This document shows positions 9,759 to 18,432 of a stretch of 64,000 bases of DNA, in pieces; the first letter of the stretch is position 1, and every line of letters starts with the position of its first letter. Source of the DNA: Caulobacter vibrioides OR37 (lineage in GTDB: Bacteria > Pseudomonadota > Alphaproteobacteria > Caulobacterales > Caulobacteraceae); NCBI RefSeq assembly GCF_000372645.1, contig NZ_APMP01000001.1, forward strand, positions 496,001 to 560,000. The letters run 5' to 3'. The translations under genes and the position numbers were made by a program. The notes under the pieces were generated by a model. It did no database searches, was not told the DNA's origin, and was given only the letters and a program-made list of their open reading frames with translations.

Positions 9759-9840
9759 ATCGGCACACTAAAAAGCCATTGTCCAGAAGGGATAAGCGGG
9801 TCGCGAATTTTCAGTCGCGCGATTGACGCCGGTTGATCAG

Positions 9841-9858
9841 AATATATACATTGCTCAC
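9841..9858 (+). promoter_or_regulatory. Island-1 operator motif, copy 4
   Basis: AATATATACATTGCTCAC matches 12 of 18 positions of the reference copy, with the CA..GCTCA core kept. It sits 47 bases before the aminotransferase start. Confidence 0.45.
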
Positions 9859-9904
9859 ATTAACACGCCCGGAGCGCGGCAGCGCCGACGACAGGAGGAG
9901 ACGG

Positions 9905-11239
9905 ATGTTCCCTGACGACCACCCCGGATCGAGGGCGCTGTTCGAGCGAGCGCTCAAGGTGATGCCCGGCGGAAACTCGCGCCACACGGTCTATTTTCCG
10001 CCCTATCCCGTCTATGCGGCCAAGGGCGAAGGCGCGCGGGTGACCGATGTCGACGGCGTCTCGCGGCTCGACTTCATCAACAACTATTCCTCGCTGATTC
10101 ATGGCCACTGCCATCCGGAAGTGACCGCGGCGATCACGCGCCAGGCGGCGACCTTGCAGGCCGTCTCCCTGCCGACCGAGGCCGAGATCGAGCTGGCCGA
10201 GCTTCTCTGCGCGCGCCTGCCTTCGGTCGAGCAGATCCGCTTCGCCAATTCGGGCACCGAGGGCGTGATGATGGCGATCAAGGCCGCGCGCGGCTTCACC
10301 GGCCGCCGCCTCATCGCCAAGGTCGAGGGCGCCTATCACGGCAGCGACGACACCGCCGCCGTCAGCACCTATCCGCATCCGTCGAAATGGAGCGATCCCG
10401 ACGAGGGCCGAGGCGTCTCCGAGCCGGGCTCGGGCCCCGGCGCGGCGGCGGACGTGATCATCTTGCAGATGAACGACGTCGAGGGCGGTCGACGCCTGAT
10501 AAAGCGCCACGGCGCCGAACTCGCCGCCGTTCTGGTCGATCCCCTCGTCAAAAACCTGGGCTATCGGCCCGCCTCCCCCGCCTTCCTGGAGATGCTGCGG
10601 GAAGAGACCCGCGCGGCCGGCGCCCTCCTGATCTTCGACGAGGTCTACAGCCTTCGCCTCGGCTATGGCGGCGCTCAAGAGGTCCTGGGCGTCCGGGCGG
10701 ACCTGACGGCGCTGGGCAAGATCATCGGCGGCGGCCTTCCGGTCGGCGCGGTGGGCGGTTCGGCCGAGATCATGACGGCCGTGTTCGACCCGCGCGGCGG
10801 CAAGGCCAAGGTCTCCCACGGCGGGACCTATAACGCCAACCCACTGACCATGGCGGCGGGCGCCGTCTCGATGCGCCTGTTCGATCGCGCCGCGTTCGAC
10901 AGGCTGTCTGGGCTTGGCGACCGCCTCCGGAAAGGCCTTGCCGAAGCCGCTTCGGCCGCCGGCGCGACCGCCAGGGTCACGGGCGCGGCGTCGATCGTCG
11001 GCCTCTTCCACATGTCGGGCTCAGGCGAAACCTTCCGCGACATGGCCAAGGCGCGGATGGAGAATCCGGAGGCGGGCCGCAAGGCCGAGCACTTCTTCCG
11101 CCATATGCTCGACAACGGCGTGCTGATGGGCGCGCCGGGCTTCTTCGTCCTGTCGACCGCCCTGACCGAGGCGGACATCGACCACGTCATCAACGAGGCT
11201 CACGTCGCCTTTTCGACCCTGAGGAAGGCCGCCGCATGA
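9905..11239 (+). CDS. Class III aminotransferase, glutamate-1-semialdehyde / beta-aminotransferase subgroup
   Basis: A 444-residue PLP enzyme of the GSA-aminomutase fold. Landmarks are MPGGNSRHT, FANSGTEGVMMAIKAARGFTGR, AYHGSDD, LIFDEVY with the PLP Asp, and TALGKIIGGGLPVGAVGG with the PLP Lys. The N-terminal pattern and active-site region resemble beta-phenylalanine aminotransferases, which share this subgroup, better than heme-pathway HemL. The genuine start is 9905 (AGGAGGAG immediately upstream), not the open frame from 9833. It overlaps the S58 peptidase gene by ATGA. Context points to transamination of a beta-amino acid released from a peptide; the exact substrate is inference. Confidence 0.85.
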   Translation: MFPDDHPGSRALFERALKVMPGGNSRHTVYFPPYPVYAAKGEGARVTDVDGVSRLDFINNYSSLIHGHCHPEVTAAITRQAATLQAVSLPTEAEIELAELLCARLPSVEQIRFANSGTEGVMMAIKAARGFTGRRLIAKVEGAYHGSDDTAAVSTYPHPSKWSDPDEGRGVSEPGSGPGAAADVIILQMNDVEGGRRLIKRHGAELAAVLVDPLVKNLGYRPASPAFLEMLREETRAAGALLIFDEVYSLRLGYGGAQEVLGVRADLTALGKIIGGGLPVGAVGGSAEIMTAVFDPRGGKAKVSHGGTYNANPLTMAAGAVSMRLFDRAAFDRLSGLGDRLRKGLAEAASAAGATARVTGAASIVGLFHMSGSGETFRDMAKARMENPEAGRKAEHFFRHMLDNGVLMGAPGFFVLSTALTEADIDHVINEAHVAFSTLRKAAA

Positions 11240-12366
11240 GGCAGGAATATCGCACCACGCCGGCCGGCAAGATTCGGGCGCGCGGCGCGGGGGTCCCTTT
11301 CGTGGGCCAACCCGGCCCTGCCAACGCCATCACCGACGTCGCGGGCGTCGAGGTCGGCTACAAGACCCTGATCGAGGGCTCGGGGCCGCTGGTCGTGGGC
11401 CAGGGTCCCGTCCGCACCGGCGTCACCGCCATCTTCCCGCGCGGCCGGCAAAAGCCCGAAGGCGCCGTCTGGGCGGGCTATTTCAACATGAGCGGCAACG
11501 GCGAGATGAGCGGCGCGGCCTTCGTCGAGGAGCGTGGGCGTTTCGACGGCCCGATCACCATCACCAACACCCACTCCTGCGGCCTGACACGGGATGTCAC
11601 GGCGAAGTGGCTGTACAGCCAGCACCAGCCTGGAGAGAAGACCGACCAGCCCTTCTATCTGCCCGTCGCGGCTGAGACGCATGACGGCTCGCTCAACGAC
11701 ATCAACGGCCACCACGTCAAGGAACAGGACGTCATCGACGCCTTCGAGGACGCGCGGGGCGGCTGGATCGAGGAAGGCAGCGTCGGCGGCGGCACCGGGA
11801 TGCGCTGCTTCGAGTTCAAGGGCGGCTCGGGCACGGCCTCGCGCCAGGTCGAGTTCGCCGGCGAAACCTATACGGTCGGCGCCTTCGTCCAGTCCAATTT
11901 CGGCAAGCGCCATCTGCTCCGGATCGCCGGGGTTCCGGTGGGCCTCGAACTGCCGATCGTCGACTTCTCCCCGCCCGAATTCGGCTCGATCATCGGCGTC
12001 GTGGCGACCGACGCGCCCATGGCCCCGCACCACTTGCGCCGGATCGCCCGCCGCGCCGCCTACGGCATCTCCGCGACGGGCGGCATCGCCTCGAACGAGT
12101 CCGGGGACCTGTTCCTCGCCTTCTCGACCGCGAACGCCGAAGCCGTGAGCCAACACGAGGGTCTGGTGAGCGCCAGCTTCGTCGGCGAGGCGGCGATGAG
12201 CCGCTTCTACGAGGCCACCATCCAGGCCGTCGAGGAGGCCATCCTCAACAGCATGTTCGCCAACGAGACCATGAGCGGGATCAACGACTTCACCGTCCGC
12301 GCCCTGCCCGTCGAGACCGTTCGTGATATCCTGCGTCGCTACAACCGGCTGGTCGAGACGGACTGA
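11236..12366 (+). CDS. S58 (DmpA/BapA-type) aminopeptidase, self-processing N-terminal nucleophile hydrolase
   Basis: A 376-residue member of peptidase family S58. Family marks are NAITDVAGVEVGY, GVTAIFPRG, TNTHSCGLTRD, GSVGGGTGM and EFGSIIGVVATDAPM. The predicted autocleavage is between Gly250 and Ser251, which would free Ser251 as the nucleophile, nearly the position known for DmpA. Characterised family members remove N-terminal L-residues or D-Ala (DmpA) or cleave beta-peptides (BapA). There is no signal peptide of the BapA kind. Coupling by a 4-base overlap to a beta-aminotransferase-like gene suggests that one enzyme frees the residue the other deaminates. Confidence 0.92.
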   Translation: MRQEYRTTPAGKIRARGAGVPFVGQPGPANAITDVAGVEVGYKTLIEGSGPLVVGQGPVRTGVTAIFPRGRQKPEGAVWAGYFNMSGNGEMSGAAFVEERGRFDGPITITNTHSCGLTRDVTAKWLYSQHQPGEKTDQPFYLPVAAETHDGSLNDINGHHVKEQDVIDAFEDARGGWIEEGSVGGGTGMRCFEFKGGSGTASRQVEFAGETYTVGAFVQSNFGKRHLLRIAGVPVGLELPIVDFSPPEFGSIIGVVATDAPMAPHHLRRIARRAAYGISATGGIASNESGDLFLAFSTANAEAVSQHEGLVSASFVGEAAMSRFYEATIQAVEEAILNSMFANETMSGINDFTVRALPVETVRDILRRYNRLVETD

Positions 12367-12393
12367 CGCCTCGCCCCATAGAGAGGAGCTTTC

Positions 12394-13185
12394 ATGCGCG
12401 ACGTCTTTTCCCCGGGCCTGTTCGAAAACAAGCGCGCCTTCGTTTCCGGCGGCTCTTCGGGCATCAACCTGGAAATCGCGCGCAGGCTAGGCTCCCTCGG
12501 CGCGGAGGTGGCGGTGTTCAGCCGCTCCCAGGACAAGATCGACGCCGCCGTCCAGAGCCTTCGCGCCGACGGTATCGACGCCAGCGGCTATACGGGGGAC
12601 GTGCGCCAGTATGACCAGGTGGCGGAGGCCGTCTCGGCCTTCGCGGCCAAGGGCGGCGGCATTGACTTCGTCGTCTCGGGCGCAGCCGGCAACTTCGTCG
12701 CGCCCGCCGCCGGCATGAGCGCCAACGCCTTCCGGACCGTCGTCGATATCGACCTGAACGGGACCTACAACGTGCTGCGCGCGGCCTTCGAGCACCTGCG
12801 GCGTCCGGGGGCGTCGCTGATCAACATCTCGGCCGTGCAATCGCAGCAGGCCATGCCCTTCCAGGCGCACGTGTGCTCCGCCAAGGCGGGGATAGACATG
12901 CTGACCCGCGCCCTGGCGGTCGAGTGGGGGCCGATGGGCGTGCGCGTCAATGCGATCCTGCCCGGGCCGATCGCCGAGACCGAAGGCATGAGGCGACTGT
13001 CGAGCACGCCGGAAATGGCCGAACGGATCACGCGCTCCATCCCCCTGCAACGCTATGGGGAAAAGCGCGAAGTGGCCGATATGGCGGCCTTCCTCTGCTC
13101 CGAGGCCGCGACCTATGTCACCGGCGCCATCCTGACCTGTGACGGCGGTCAGCTGGCCGGAAATCCGCAAGGCGTCGTCGGCTAA
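12394..13185 (+). CDS. SDR oxidoreductase resembling 2,4-dienoyl-CoA reductase
   Basis: A 263-residue SDR. NADP-type Rossmann motif SGGSSGINLEIA with SRS after beta-2, and the segment AAGNFVAPAAGMSANAF followed by TVVDIDLNGTYNV, which is close to the peroxisomal 2,4-dienoyl-CoA reductase pattern. The usual catalytic Tyr of YxxxK is absent (HVCSAKAG), as in that branch. It is the third gene of the aminotransferase / S58 transcript, 27 bases after the peptidase. Reduction of a conjugated double bond in an acyl-CoA chain is the likely role, linking it to the CoA ligase, hydratase and thiolase of the island. Confidence 0.82.
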   Translation: MRDVFSPGLFENKRAFVSGGSSGINLEIARRLGSLGAEVAVFSRSQDKIDAAVQSLRADGIDASGYTGDVRQYDQVAEAVSAFAAKGGGIDFVVSGAAGNFVAPAAGMSANAFRTVVDIDLNGTYNVLRAAFEHLRRPGASLINISAVQSQQAMPFQAHVCSAKAGIDMLTRALAVEWGPMGVRVNAILPGPIAETEGMRRLSSTPEMAERITRSIPLQRYGEKREVADMAAFLCSEAATYVTGAILTCDGGQLAGNPQGVVG

Positions 13186-13221
13186 GCCCGGCGTCGTTCG
13201 GGCCCGAGACAGGCGCGGACC

Positions 13222-14343
13222 TCAAGCCCGGCGCTTGAGAACCGCTTCGGTCCAGGCCCGAACGACCGGCTGCCAAAGCTCGTTGGCGGCCTCGCCATTC
13301 ATCACCATGCAGATGCCCGAGCCCAGCGTCGGGAAGATCGAATAGATGCTGCGCCAGCCGATCGATCCGCCGGAGTGGTGGACGTTCGGCACCCCGCCAG
13401 CATCGACCAAGATGTGACCCAACCCGGCCTTCATCGGCAGATCGGGCAAGGAATCGGCGTCGCCGTGAGGCGTGTGCAGGATCGCGAGCGAGGCGGGACT
13501 GACGACTCCGCGCCCCGGCGGCGTCCCCTCGCCTCCGGCGATCTCCGCCCCCGCGAAAGTCGCCAGATCTCCGACGGTGGCGTAGGCCCCGCCGGCGGCG
13601 CGGCAAAGCCAGCGATAGTCGGCTGTCACCCTTCCCTCCCGGTCGTGCGGCGAGGCGAAGGGTAGGCCCTCGATCCGTTCGAAGCCGGTGCGGGACAAGC
13701 CGAGCGGACGCAGGAGTCGCTCTTCGACGAAGGCGGCGTAGGACAGGCCCGTAATGTCCTCGATGGCCAGCTCCAGCAGGCCAAAGCCGGCGTTCGAGTA
13801 GCGCCAGCCCTCGCCCGGCGGATGCGTGACGGCGACGAGATCATCGTCCCGCCGCAGCCCCCAATAGGCATAGTGACGCTCTTGCGCCTCGGTGGGCGGC
13901 GGAAGGCGGCCCTGCATGGCGTCGATCAGGGTGAAGCCCGGCTGGTCGAGCCCGACGCCGCGAAACCCCGCCTCGGTGACGCCCGCATGGTGAGACAGCA
14001 GGCGACGCGGCGTGACGAGATCAAGGTCGAACGCCCCGGCGGCGGTCACGCGGAACCGCTTGAGATAGCGATTGATCGGCTGGTCCAGGTCGAGACGCCC
14101 CTCCTCGACCAGAACCATGACCGCGAGCGCGGCATAGGACTTGGAGATCGACTGCAGGCTAAACCGCGTCTCCTCAGTCACAGGCTCATTCTTCTCGGCG
14201 TCCGCGAGACCGAAGACGCGGACAGCGACCGTCTCGCCGCCCTCGATCAGGGCGAGGGCGCAACCCGGGACCTTTTGCCTCTCCATGCCCTGGAGGACCA
14301 AATCCTCGGCGGTCGGCAGAAAGGCGGACACGAGATCAGACAA
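13222..14343 (-). CDS. Serine hydrolase, beta-lactamase / class C family
   Basis: A 373-residue serine hydrolase of the beta-lactamase-like (DUF/EstB, D-aminopeptidase, MlrB) superfamily. The SxxK motif is SISKSY, the second motif is YSN in GWRYSNAGF, and the third-motif position is HHSGG. No signal peptide is visible, so the enzyme should be cytoplasmic, unlike resistance beta-lactamases. It overlaps the end of pepN by 8 bases and ends the leftward transcript of bla-like 2, pepN, bla-like 1. Peptide, D-peptide or ester hydrolysis is likely; antibiotic resistance is not supported by context. Confidence 0.88.
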   Translation of the reverse strand: MSDLVSAFLPTAEDLVLQGMERQKVPGCALALIEGGETVAVRVFGLADAEKNEPVTEETRFSLQSISKSYAALAVMVLVEEGRLDLDQPINRYLKRFRVTAAGAFDLDLVTPRRLLSHHAGVTEAGFRGVGLDQPGFTLIDAMQGRLPPPTEAQERHYAYWGLRRDDDLVAVTHPPGEGWRYSNAGFGLLELAIEDITGLSYAAFVEERLLRPLGLSRTGFERIEGLPFASPHDREGRVTADYRWLCRAAGGAYATVGDLATFAGAEIAGGEGTPPGRGVVSPASLAILHTPHGDADSLPDLPMKAGLGHILVDAGGVPNVHHSGGSIGWRSIYSIFPTLGSGICMVMNGEAANELWQPVVRAWTEAVLKRRA

Positions 14344-16924
14344 GGGCGCGCTCCACCACTTCGCGCAGACGCGCGGTAATCCCAGGCGTCGCGGCCAGAC
14401 GTTCGAGTTCCGCCTTCATCAGGCCCCGCCGGGGCTCAAGATGGCGCCGCCACTGGTCGAGTTGGGGCGTGAAATAGCTGGGCCGCCCTCCCCCCATCTG
14501 ATCCATCATCAGCAGCCGGTCGCCGAGGAAGCGGTAGCCCTTGCCCGAGGGGTCGTGGAAGGTCACGCGGTTCTGCCGGAACAGGCTGCCATAGAAGGCG
14601 ACGACGCGAGCGGTGTTGCGGATGTCGAAGGCGGGATGGGCTTCCAGCGCCATGATCTCGTCGATCGCGTCCGGCGCGCGAGAAAGCGCGTAGGCCTTGA
14701 ACCACTTGTCGATGACCAGGGGCTGATCCTTGTAGCGCTGGTAGAAGCTTTCGAACGCCACGCGCCTCGCCGGAGAGTCGACATGGGCGATAAGGCTCAG
14801 CGCCTCGAACCGCTCGGTCATCGACGGCCCGTGTTCGATCTGGTCCAGCGCCGCCCGCACCGCCGCGTCGCCGCCTGCGCCAAGCATGAGGTCGAGGCAG
14901 GCGCATCTCAGGCTCCTGCGGCCAATGGCCTGAGCCGAACGGTCCTGAGGGTCGAGACCGCCCAGCGCCTCGTGCAAGGCGAACAGTCGCGCGCCGCACC
15001 GCTCGGCGAGCCGTTGGCGGAGCCGCGCTCGGGCGCGCATGTGGCCATCAAGTGAGATCTCTTCCAGCCCCTCGCTCAGGACCGGCTCGTCGGGAAGGGC
15101 GAGCTTCAGCGCCGTGAGCATGGGCGCGCTCTCCGCCTGCTCCAGCAGGCGCGCCACGAGGTCGAGAACGGCCTCGGGGGGCTCGCCCGATCGCCCCGCC
15201 AGCTCCTCGCGGCTCATGGCTCGGATGGCGCGGATCATAAGGTCCTGGACGCTGTTCCAGGCCACGAACGGATCGTCGTCGCGGAGGGCTAATACCGCGA
15301 GGTCGGCGTCGGCGAGATCGAGATCCAGGCTGACCAGCGCGGTGAACTCGCGCAGGATCGAGGGGATCGGCGCCTCCGCGACGTCCTCGAAAACAAAGCT
15401 CCGGGCCTCGGCCTTCAGCTCGAGAAGACGCGGCTCGCAAAGCCTTTTGCCGTCGCGCGCGAATAGCGCCGCCTTCACCGGGATGTGCAGGGGGCCGCCC
15501 GGCCCCGGCTTGTCGGGCGCCGTCTGGGAAAGGGTGAGCGTGTAACGCCGGGCCGCGGCGTCATAGGCGCCCCGGGCCGTGAGCGTCGGCCGACCCGCCT
15601 GCTTCAGCCACTTGCGGAAAAGGCCAAGGTCCAGCCCGTTGCGCCGCGCGAACAGGTCGAACAGGTCCTCCATGGTCACGGCCTGGCCGTCGAAGGTCGC
15701 CAGATACTCGCGGATCGTCGCGGCGAAGGCTTCGGGTCCGACCAGACTGCGCAACATGCGCAGGACCTCTGCGCCCTTTTCGTAGATGGTGTTGGTGTAG
15801 AAGTTCTCGATCTCCGAGAAGCTGTCCGGCTGCACCGGATGAGCCGCCGGGCCGTCGTCCTCGGGAAACTGGTTGCGCCGCAGCGCCTTGACCTGCTCGA
15901 TCCGGAAGGCGCCCGGCTCCAGCACGTCCTCCATGAAAAGCTGGTCGCGCAGGCGCGTCAGCCCCTCCTTGAGGCTGAGCTGGAACCAATCGCGGCAGGT
16001 GACGCGGTTGCCCGTCCAGTTGTGGAAATATTCGTGCCCGATGATCCGCTGGATCAGCGAGAACTCTTCGTCCGTGGTGATGGCGGGGTCGGCGATGACG
16101 CCCTCGGCGCCGAAGAGGTTCAGACCCTTGTTCTCCTGCGCCCCCGAATAGTCGTCGAGCGCGACGATATTGTAGAGATCCAGATCGTATTCGAGACCGA
16201 AGGTTCGCTCCTCCCAGGCCAGAGCGGACTTCAGCGCCTCCAGCGCGAAGCGGCAACGCCCCTCCTCTCCCGGACGGGCGTGGATGGCGATCTTGATCTC
16301 GCGGCCAGAGGGCGTCTTCCAGCTATCCCGGGCGATCCCGAACTCGCCCGCCATCACGGCGAAGATATAGCTCGGCTTGGGATAGGGGTCTTTCCAAAGG
16401 GCGAAGGCGCGTCCGCCCTTGACGCCCTCCTCCACGAGATCGCCGTTCGACAGAAGGACGGGGAAGCGCTCCGCGTCCGCCTCCAGCCTGACCTGATAGC
16501 GGGTCATCACGTCCGGGCGGTCCGGGAAATAGGTGATCTGGCGGAAGCCCTCGGCCTCGCATTGGGTGGCCAGGACGCCGGCGTGCCAGAAAAGGCCCTT
16601 CTTGCCCGGGTTCTGGTCGGGACGGATCAGCACCTCCAGCTCCAGGGTGAAGGCGTCGGGCGCGGCGTGCAGAACGAAACGGTCCGGCGTCGCCTCGAAG
16701 CGGGAAGGATCCAGCGGAACGCCGTCCAGCCACGCCGAGACGAATTCCAGGTCCTGACCGTCGAGCGTCAGGGGCTCGCCGCCCCCGGCCTCGCGCCGCT
16801 CTATCCGAAGGACCGAACGCACCCGCGTCTCTTTCGGGTCGAGCGCGATGTCCAGCATCAGGTCGGGAACATGGAACGGATAGGGATGGTAGTCGGCGAG
16901 GCGGACGACGGCGGAAGCGTTCAC
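14336..16924 (-). CDS. pepN: Aminopeptidase N (M1 family zinc metallopeptidase)
   Basis: An 862-residue M1 aminopeptidase of usual PepN length. The zinc motif is HEYFHNWTGNRVTCRDWFQ followed by the Glu of LKEG (HExxH-x18-E), and the substrate-recognising GxMEN motif appears as GAQENKGLNLF. It removes N-terminal residues from peptides in the cytoplasm. A GTG start overlaps the stop of the upstream serine hydrolase gene (GTGA), and its own stop overlaps the next serine hydrolase, so the three are tightly coupled. Placement inside an inducible catabolic island rather than a housekeeping site suggests this is a dedicated copy. Confidence 0.95.
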   Translation of the reverse strand: MNASAVVRLADYHPYPFHVPDLMLDIALDPKETRVRSVLRIERREAGGGEPLTLDGQDLEFVSAWLDGVPLDPSRFEATPDRFVLHAAPDAFTLELEVLIRPDQNPGKKGLFWHAGVLATQCEAEGFRQITYFPDRPDVMTRYQVRLEADAERFPVLLSNGDLVEEGVKGGRAFALWKDPYPKPSYIFAVMAGEFGIARDSWKTPSGREIKIAIHARPGEEGRCRFALEALKSALAWEERTFGLEYDLDLYNIVALDDYSGAQENKGLNLFGAEGVIADPAITTDEEFSLIQRIIGHEYFHNWTGNRVTCRDWFQLSLKEGLTRLRDQLFMEDVLEPGAFRIEQVKALRRNQFPEDDGPAAHPVQPDSFSEIENFYTNTIYEKGAEVLRMLRSLVGPEAFAATIREYLATFDGQAVTMEDLFDLFARRNGLDLGLFRKWLKQAGRPTLTARGAYDAAARRYTLTLSQTAPDKPGPGGPLHIPVKAALFARDGKRLCEPRLLELKAEARSFVFEDVAEAPIPSILREFTALVSLDLDLADADLAVLALRDDDPFVAWNSVQDLMIRAIRAMSREELAGRSGEPPEAVLDLVARLLEQAESAPMLTALKLALPDEPVLSEGLEEISLDGHMRARARLRQRLAERCGARLFALHEALGGLDPQDRSAQAIGRRSLRCACLDLMLGAGGDAAVRAALDQIEHGPSMTERFEALSLIAHVDSPARRVAFESFYQRYKDQPLVIDKWFKAYALSRAPDAIDEIMALEAHPAFDIRNTARVVAFYGSLFRQNRVTFHDPSGKGYRFLGDRLLMMDQMGGGRPSYFTPQLDQWRRHLEPRRGLMKAELERLAATPGITARLREVVERALV

Positions 16925-18336
16925 GCGGCCTCCTCCACCCGCTCGGCCCGAAGCAGTTCCGTCTCGCCCTCGGCATAGGCGATCAGGCGCTGGGCCCGCC
17001 CATCGGGGCCATATTCGATGCGGCTTTCACCCGGCGTCTGCTGCGAGAAGAAGCGGCCGTTCTCGTCCATATAGATCGGGCGAGGCGGCAGGATCAGGCC
17101 GACGATATGGCTGTGCAGCTGGCCATTCTCGCTCCAGATGTCGATATGGGGCGCGTCGATGCCCGCCGTGATGCGGAAGCGGCCGACATAGCGCGCCTGC
17201 TCCTCGGCGCTCAGCGTCCGGATTTCGCGGGGCGGCCGCAGATAACCGTCCCAATCGAAGGCTCGCGCCAGGCCGTTCAGCGCCTCGTAATAGAGGATCA
17301 GGCCGCTCAGGCTATTGGTCAGGACCACGCCGCCCCAGCCTTTTTCCAAGCCGCAGACGGTGTTGCACTGATAGCCCTCGTTCGAACCGCCGTGCCCGAA
17401 GCGCGCTGACGCGCCCTCGCCGAACACCTCCCAACCGAGGCCGAACTGGCCGCCGCCCTGGCGCGTCATCATTTCTCGCGCGATGGAGCGCGAGAGAAGC
17501 GGGTTGGGCTCTCCGAGCCAGGCCTTGCGACACGCGATCATGAAGCGCGCGTAGTCGGGCGCCGTGGTGTAGACCCCGCCCGCCGCCAGCTGCGGCGTGA
17601 ACGTGTAGCGCCCGGCGACCGGTGAGCCGTCCGGATGATGGCCGACGGCGGCGAAGGGCCGAAGCCGCTCCGGCAGCGGCTGTTCAAAGGTGGTGCGCGT
17701 CATGCCCAGCGGCGAGAACAGACGCTCTTGCGCCAGCGCCGCGAAGGGCTTGCCGGTCAGGTCCTCAAGGAGCAGCTGGACGATGGATGTTCCGCCTCCC
17801 GAATAGCGCACGGAGATCCCTGGCAGCTTGTCGACCACCACCGCGGGGGTTGGCGAAGGCGGCGTTCCATTCAGAACGTCGAGCAGGCTCGGCGCGGGCT
17901 TTTCATGCGGATAGGCGCCAAAGCCGTGAACGGTCGTGCCGGCCCGATGGCTGAGCAGGTGCCGCAGCGTCACGGGAACCTGACGGGTCAGGTCGTTTTC
18001 CGGCAGACGCCAGGACTTCAGATAGGTGTTGATCGGCGCGTCCAGCGACACCTCGCCTTGGTCGACGAGCTGAAGGGCCAGCACGGCCGCCAGAGGCTTG
18101 CTGATCGAAGCCCCCGCGAAAACGGTGTCGGCCTCGACCGCCTCTCCGCCTGGCGTCTTGACGCCGAAGCCCGCCGCGTCGGCGACCTCGCCGTCCTCGA
18201 TGACACAGACCGAAAAGCCCGGACAGTTGTAGTGAGCCAACCGCTCGGCCGCGGACCAGGTCTCGTCGACGCCAGCGACGGGATTGACCGGCAAGAGCGC
18301 CTCGGAGAAGCGGCGCATTCTATCGCTAAGCGGCAT
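16921..18336 (-). CDS. Serine hydrolase, beta-lactamase / class C family, with C-terminal extension
   Basis: A 471-residue serine hydrolase. SISKPL (SxxK), RYSGGG (Y-x-G variant of YxN) and GHGGSNEG (third motif) are all present. About 100 residues after the catalytic domain form an additional lipocalin-like or DUF3471-like tail (IDIWSENGQLHSHIVG). No signal peptide is visible. It is the first gene of the leftward pepN transcript, started from a promoter region that carries two operator copies. The MlrB peptidase of microcystin degraders belongs to the same broad superfamily, but the sequence does not establish that specificity. Confidence 0.87.
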   Translation of the reverse strand: MPLSDRMRRFSEALLPVNPVAGVDETWSAAERLAHYNCPGFSVCVIEDGEVADAAGFGVKTPGGEAVEADTVFAGASISKPLAAVLALQLVDQGEVSLDAPINTYLKSWRLPENDLTRQVPVTLRHLLSHRAGTTVHGFGAYPHEKPAPSLLDVLNGTPPSPTPAVVVDKLPGISVRYSGGGTSIVQLLLEDLTGKPFAALAQERLFSPLGMTRTTFEQPLPERLRPFAAVGHHPDGSPVAGRYTFTPQLAAGGVYTTAPDYARFMIACRKAWLGEPNPLLSRSIAREMMTRQGGGQFGLGWEVFGEGASARFGHGGSNEGYQCNTVCGLEKGWGGVVLTNSLSGLILYYEALNGLARAFDWDGYLRPPREIRTLSAEEQARYVGRFRITAGIDAPHIDIWSENGQLHSHIVGLILPPRPIYMDENGRFFSQQTPGESRIEYGPDGRAQRLIAYAEGETELLRAERVEEAA

Positions 18337-18353
18337 ATCGCGAGCCCGAACAT

Positions 18354-18371
18354 ATTAACAGTGATCATATC
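18354..18371 (-). promoter_or_regulatory. Island-1 operator motif, copy 5 (inverted)
   Basis: Read on the minus strand, GATATGATCACTGTTAAT matches 12 of 18 positions of the reference copy. It lies 17 bases upstream of the serine hydrolase start, in the opposite orientation to copy 6. Confidence 0.5.
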
Positions 18372-18395
18372 AAGCCTTGCTTTCGCGACCCTGTC

Positions 18396-18413
18396 AATGT
18401 AATCACCGCTCAT
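18396..18413 (+). promoter_or_regulatory. Island-1 operator motif, copy 6 (reference copy)
   Basis: AATGTAATCACCGCTCAT is used here as the reference for the family. It lies 19 bases before the CoA ligase start. A leftward TTGACA at 18392-18397 overlaps its edge, so a bound protein could block transcription both ways. Confidence 0.6.
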
Positions 18414-18432
18414 ATAAAAAGGGAGAGACGTC

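Noticed and set aside
13222..18336. Antibiotic-resistance beta-lactamases
   Set aside because: The two proteins have SxxK-type motifs but no signal peptide and are coupled to an aminopeptidase in a catabolic island, so hydrolysis of peptides is the better reading.
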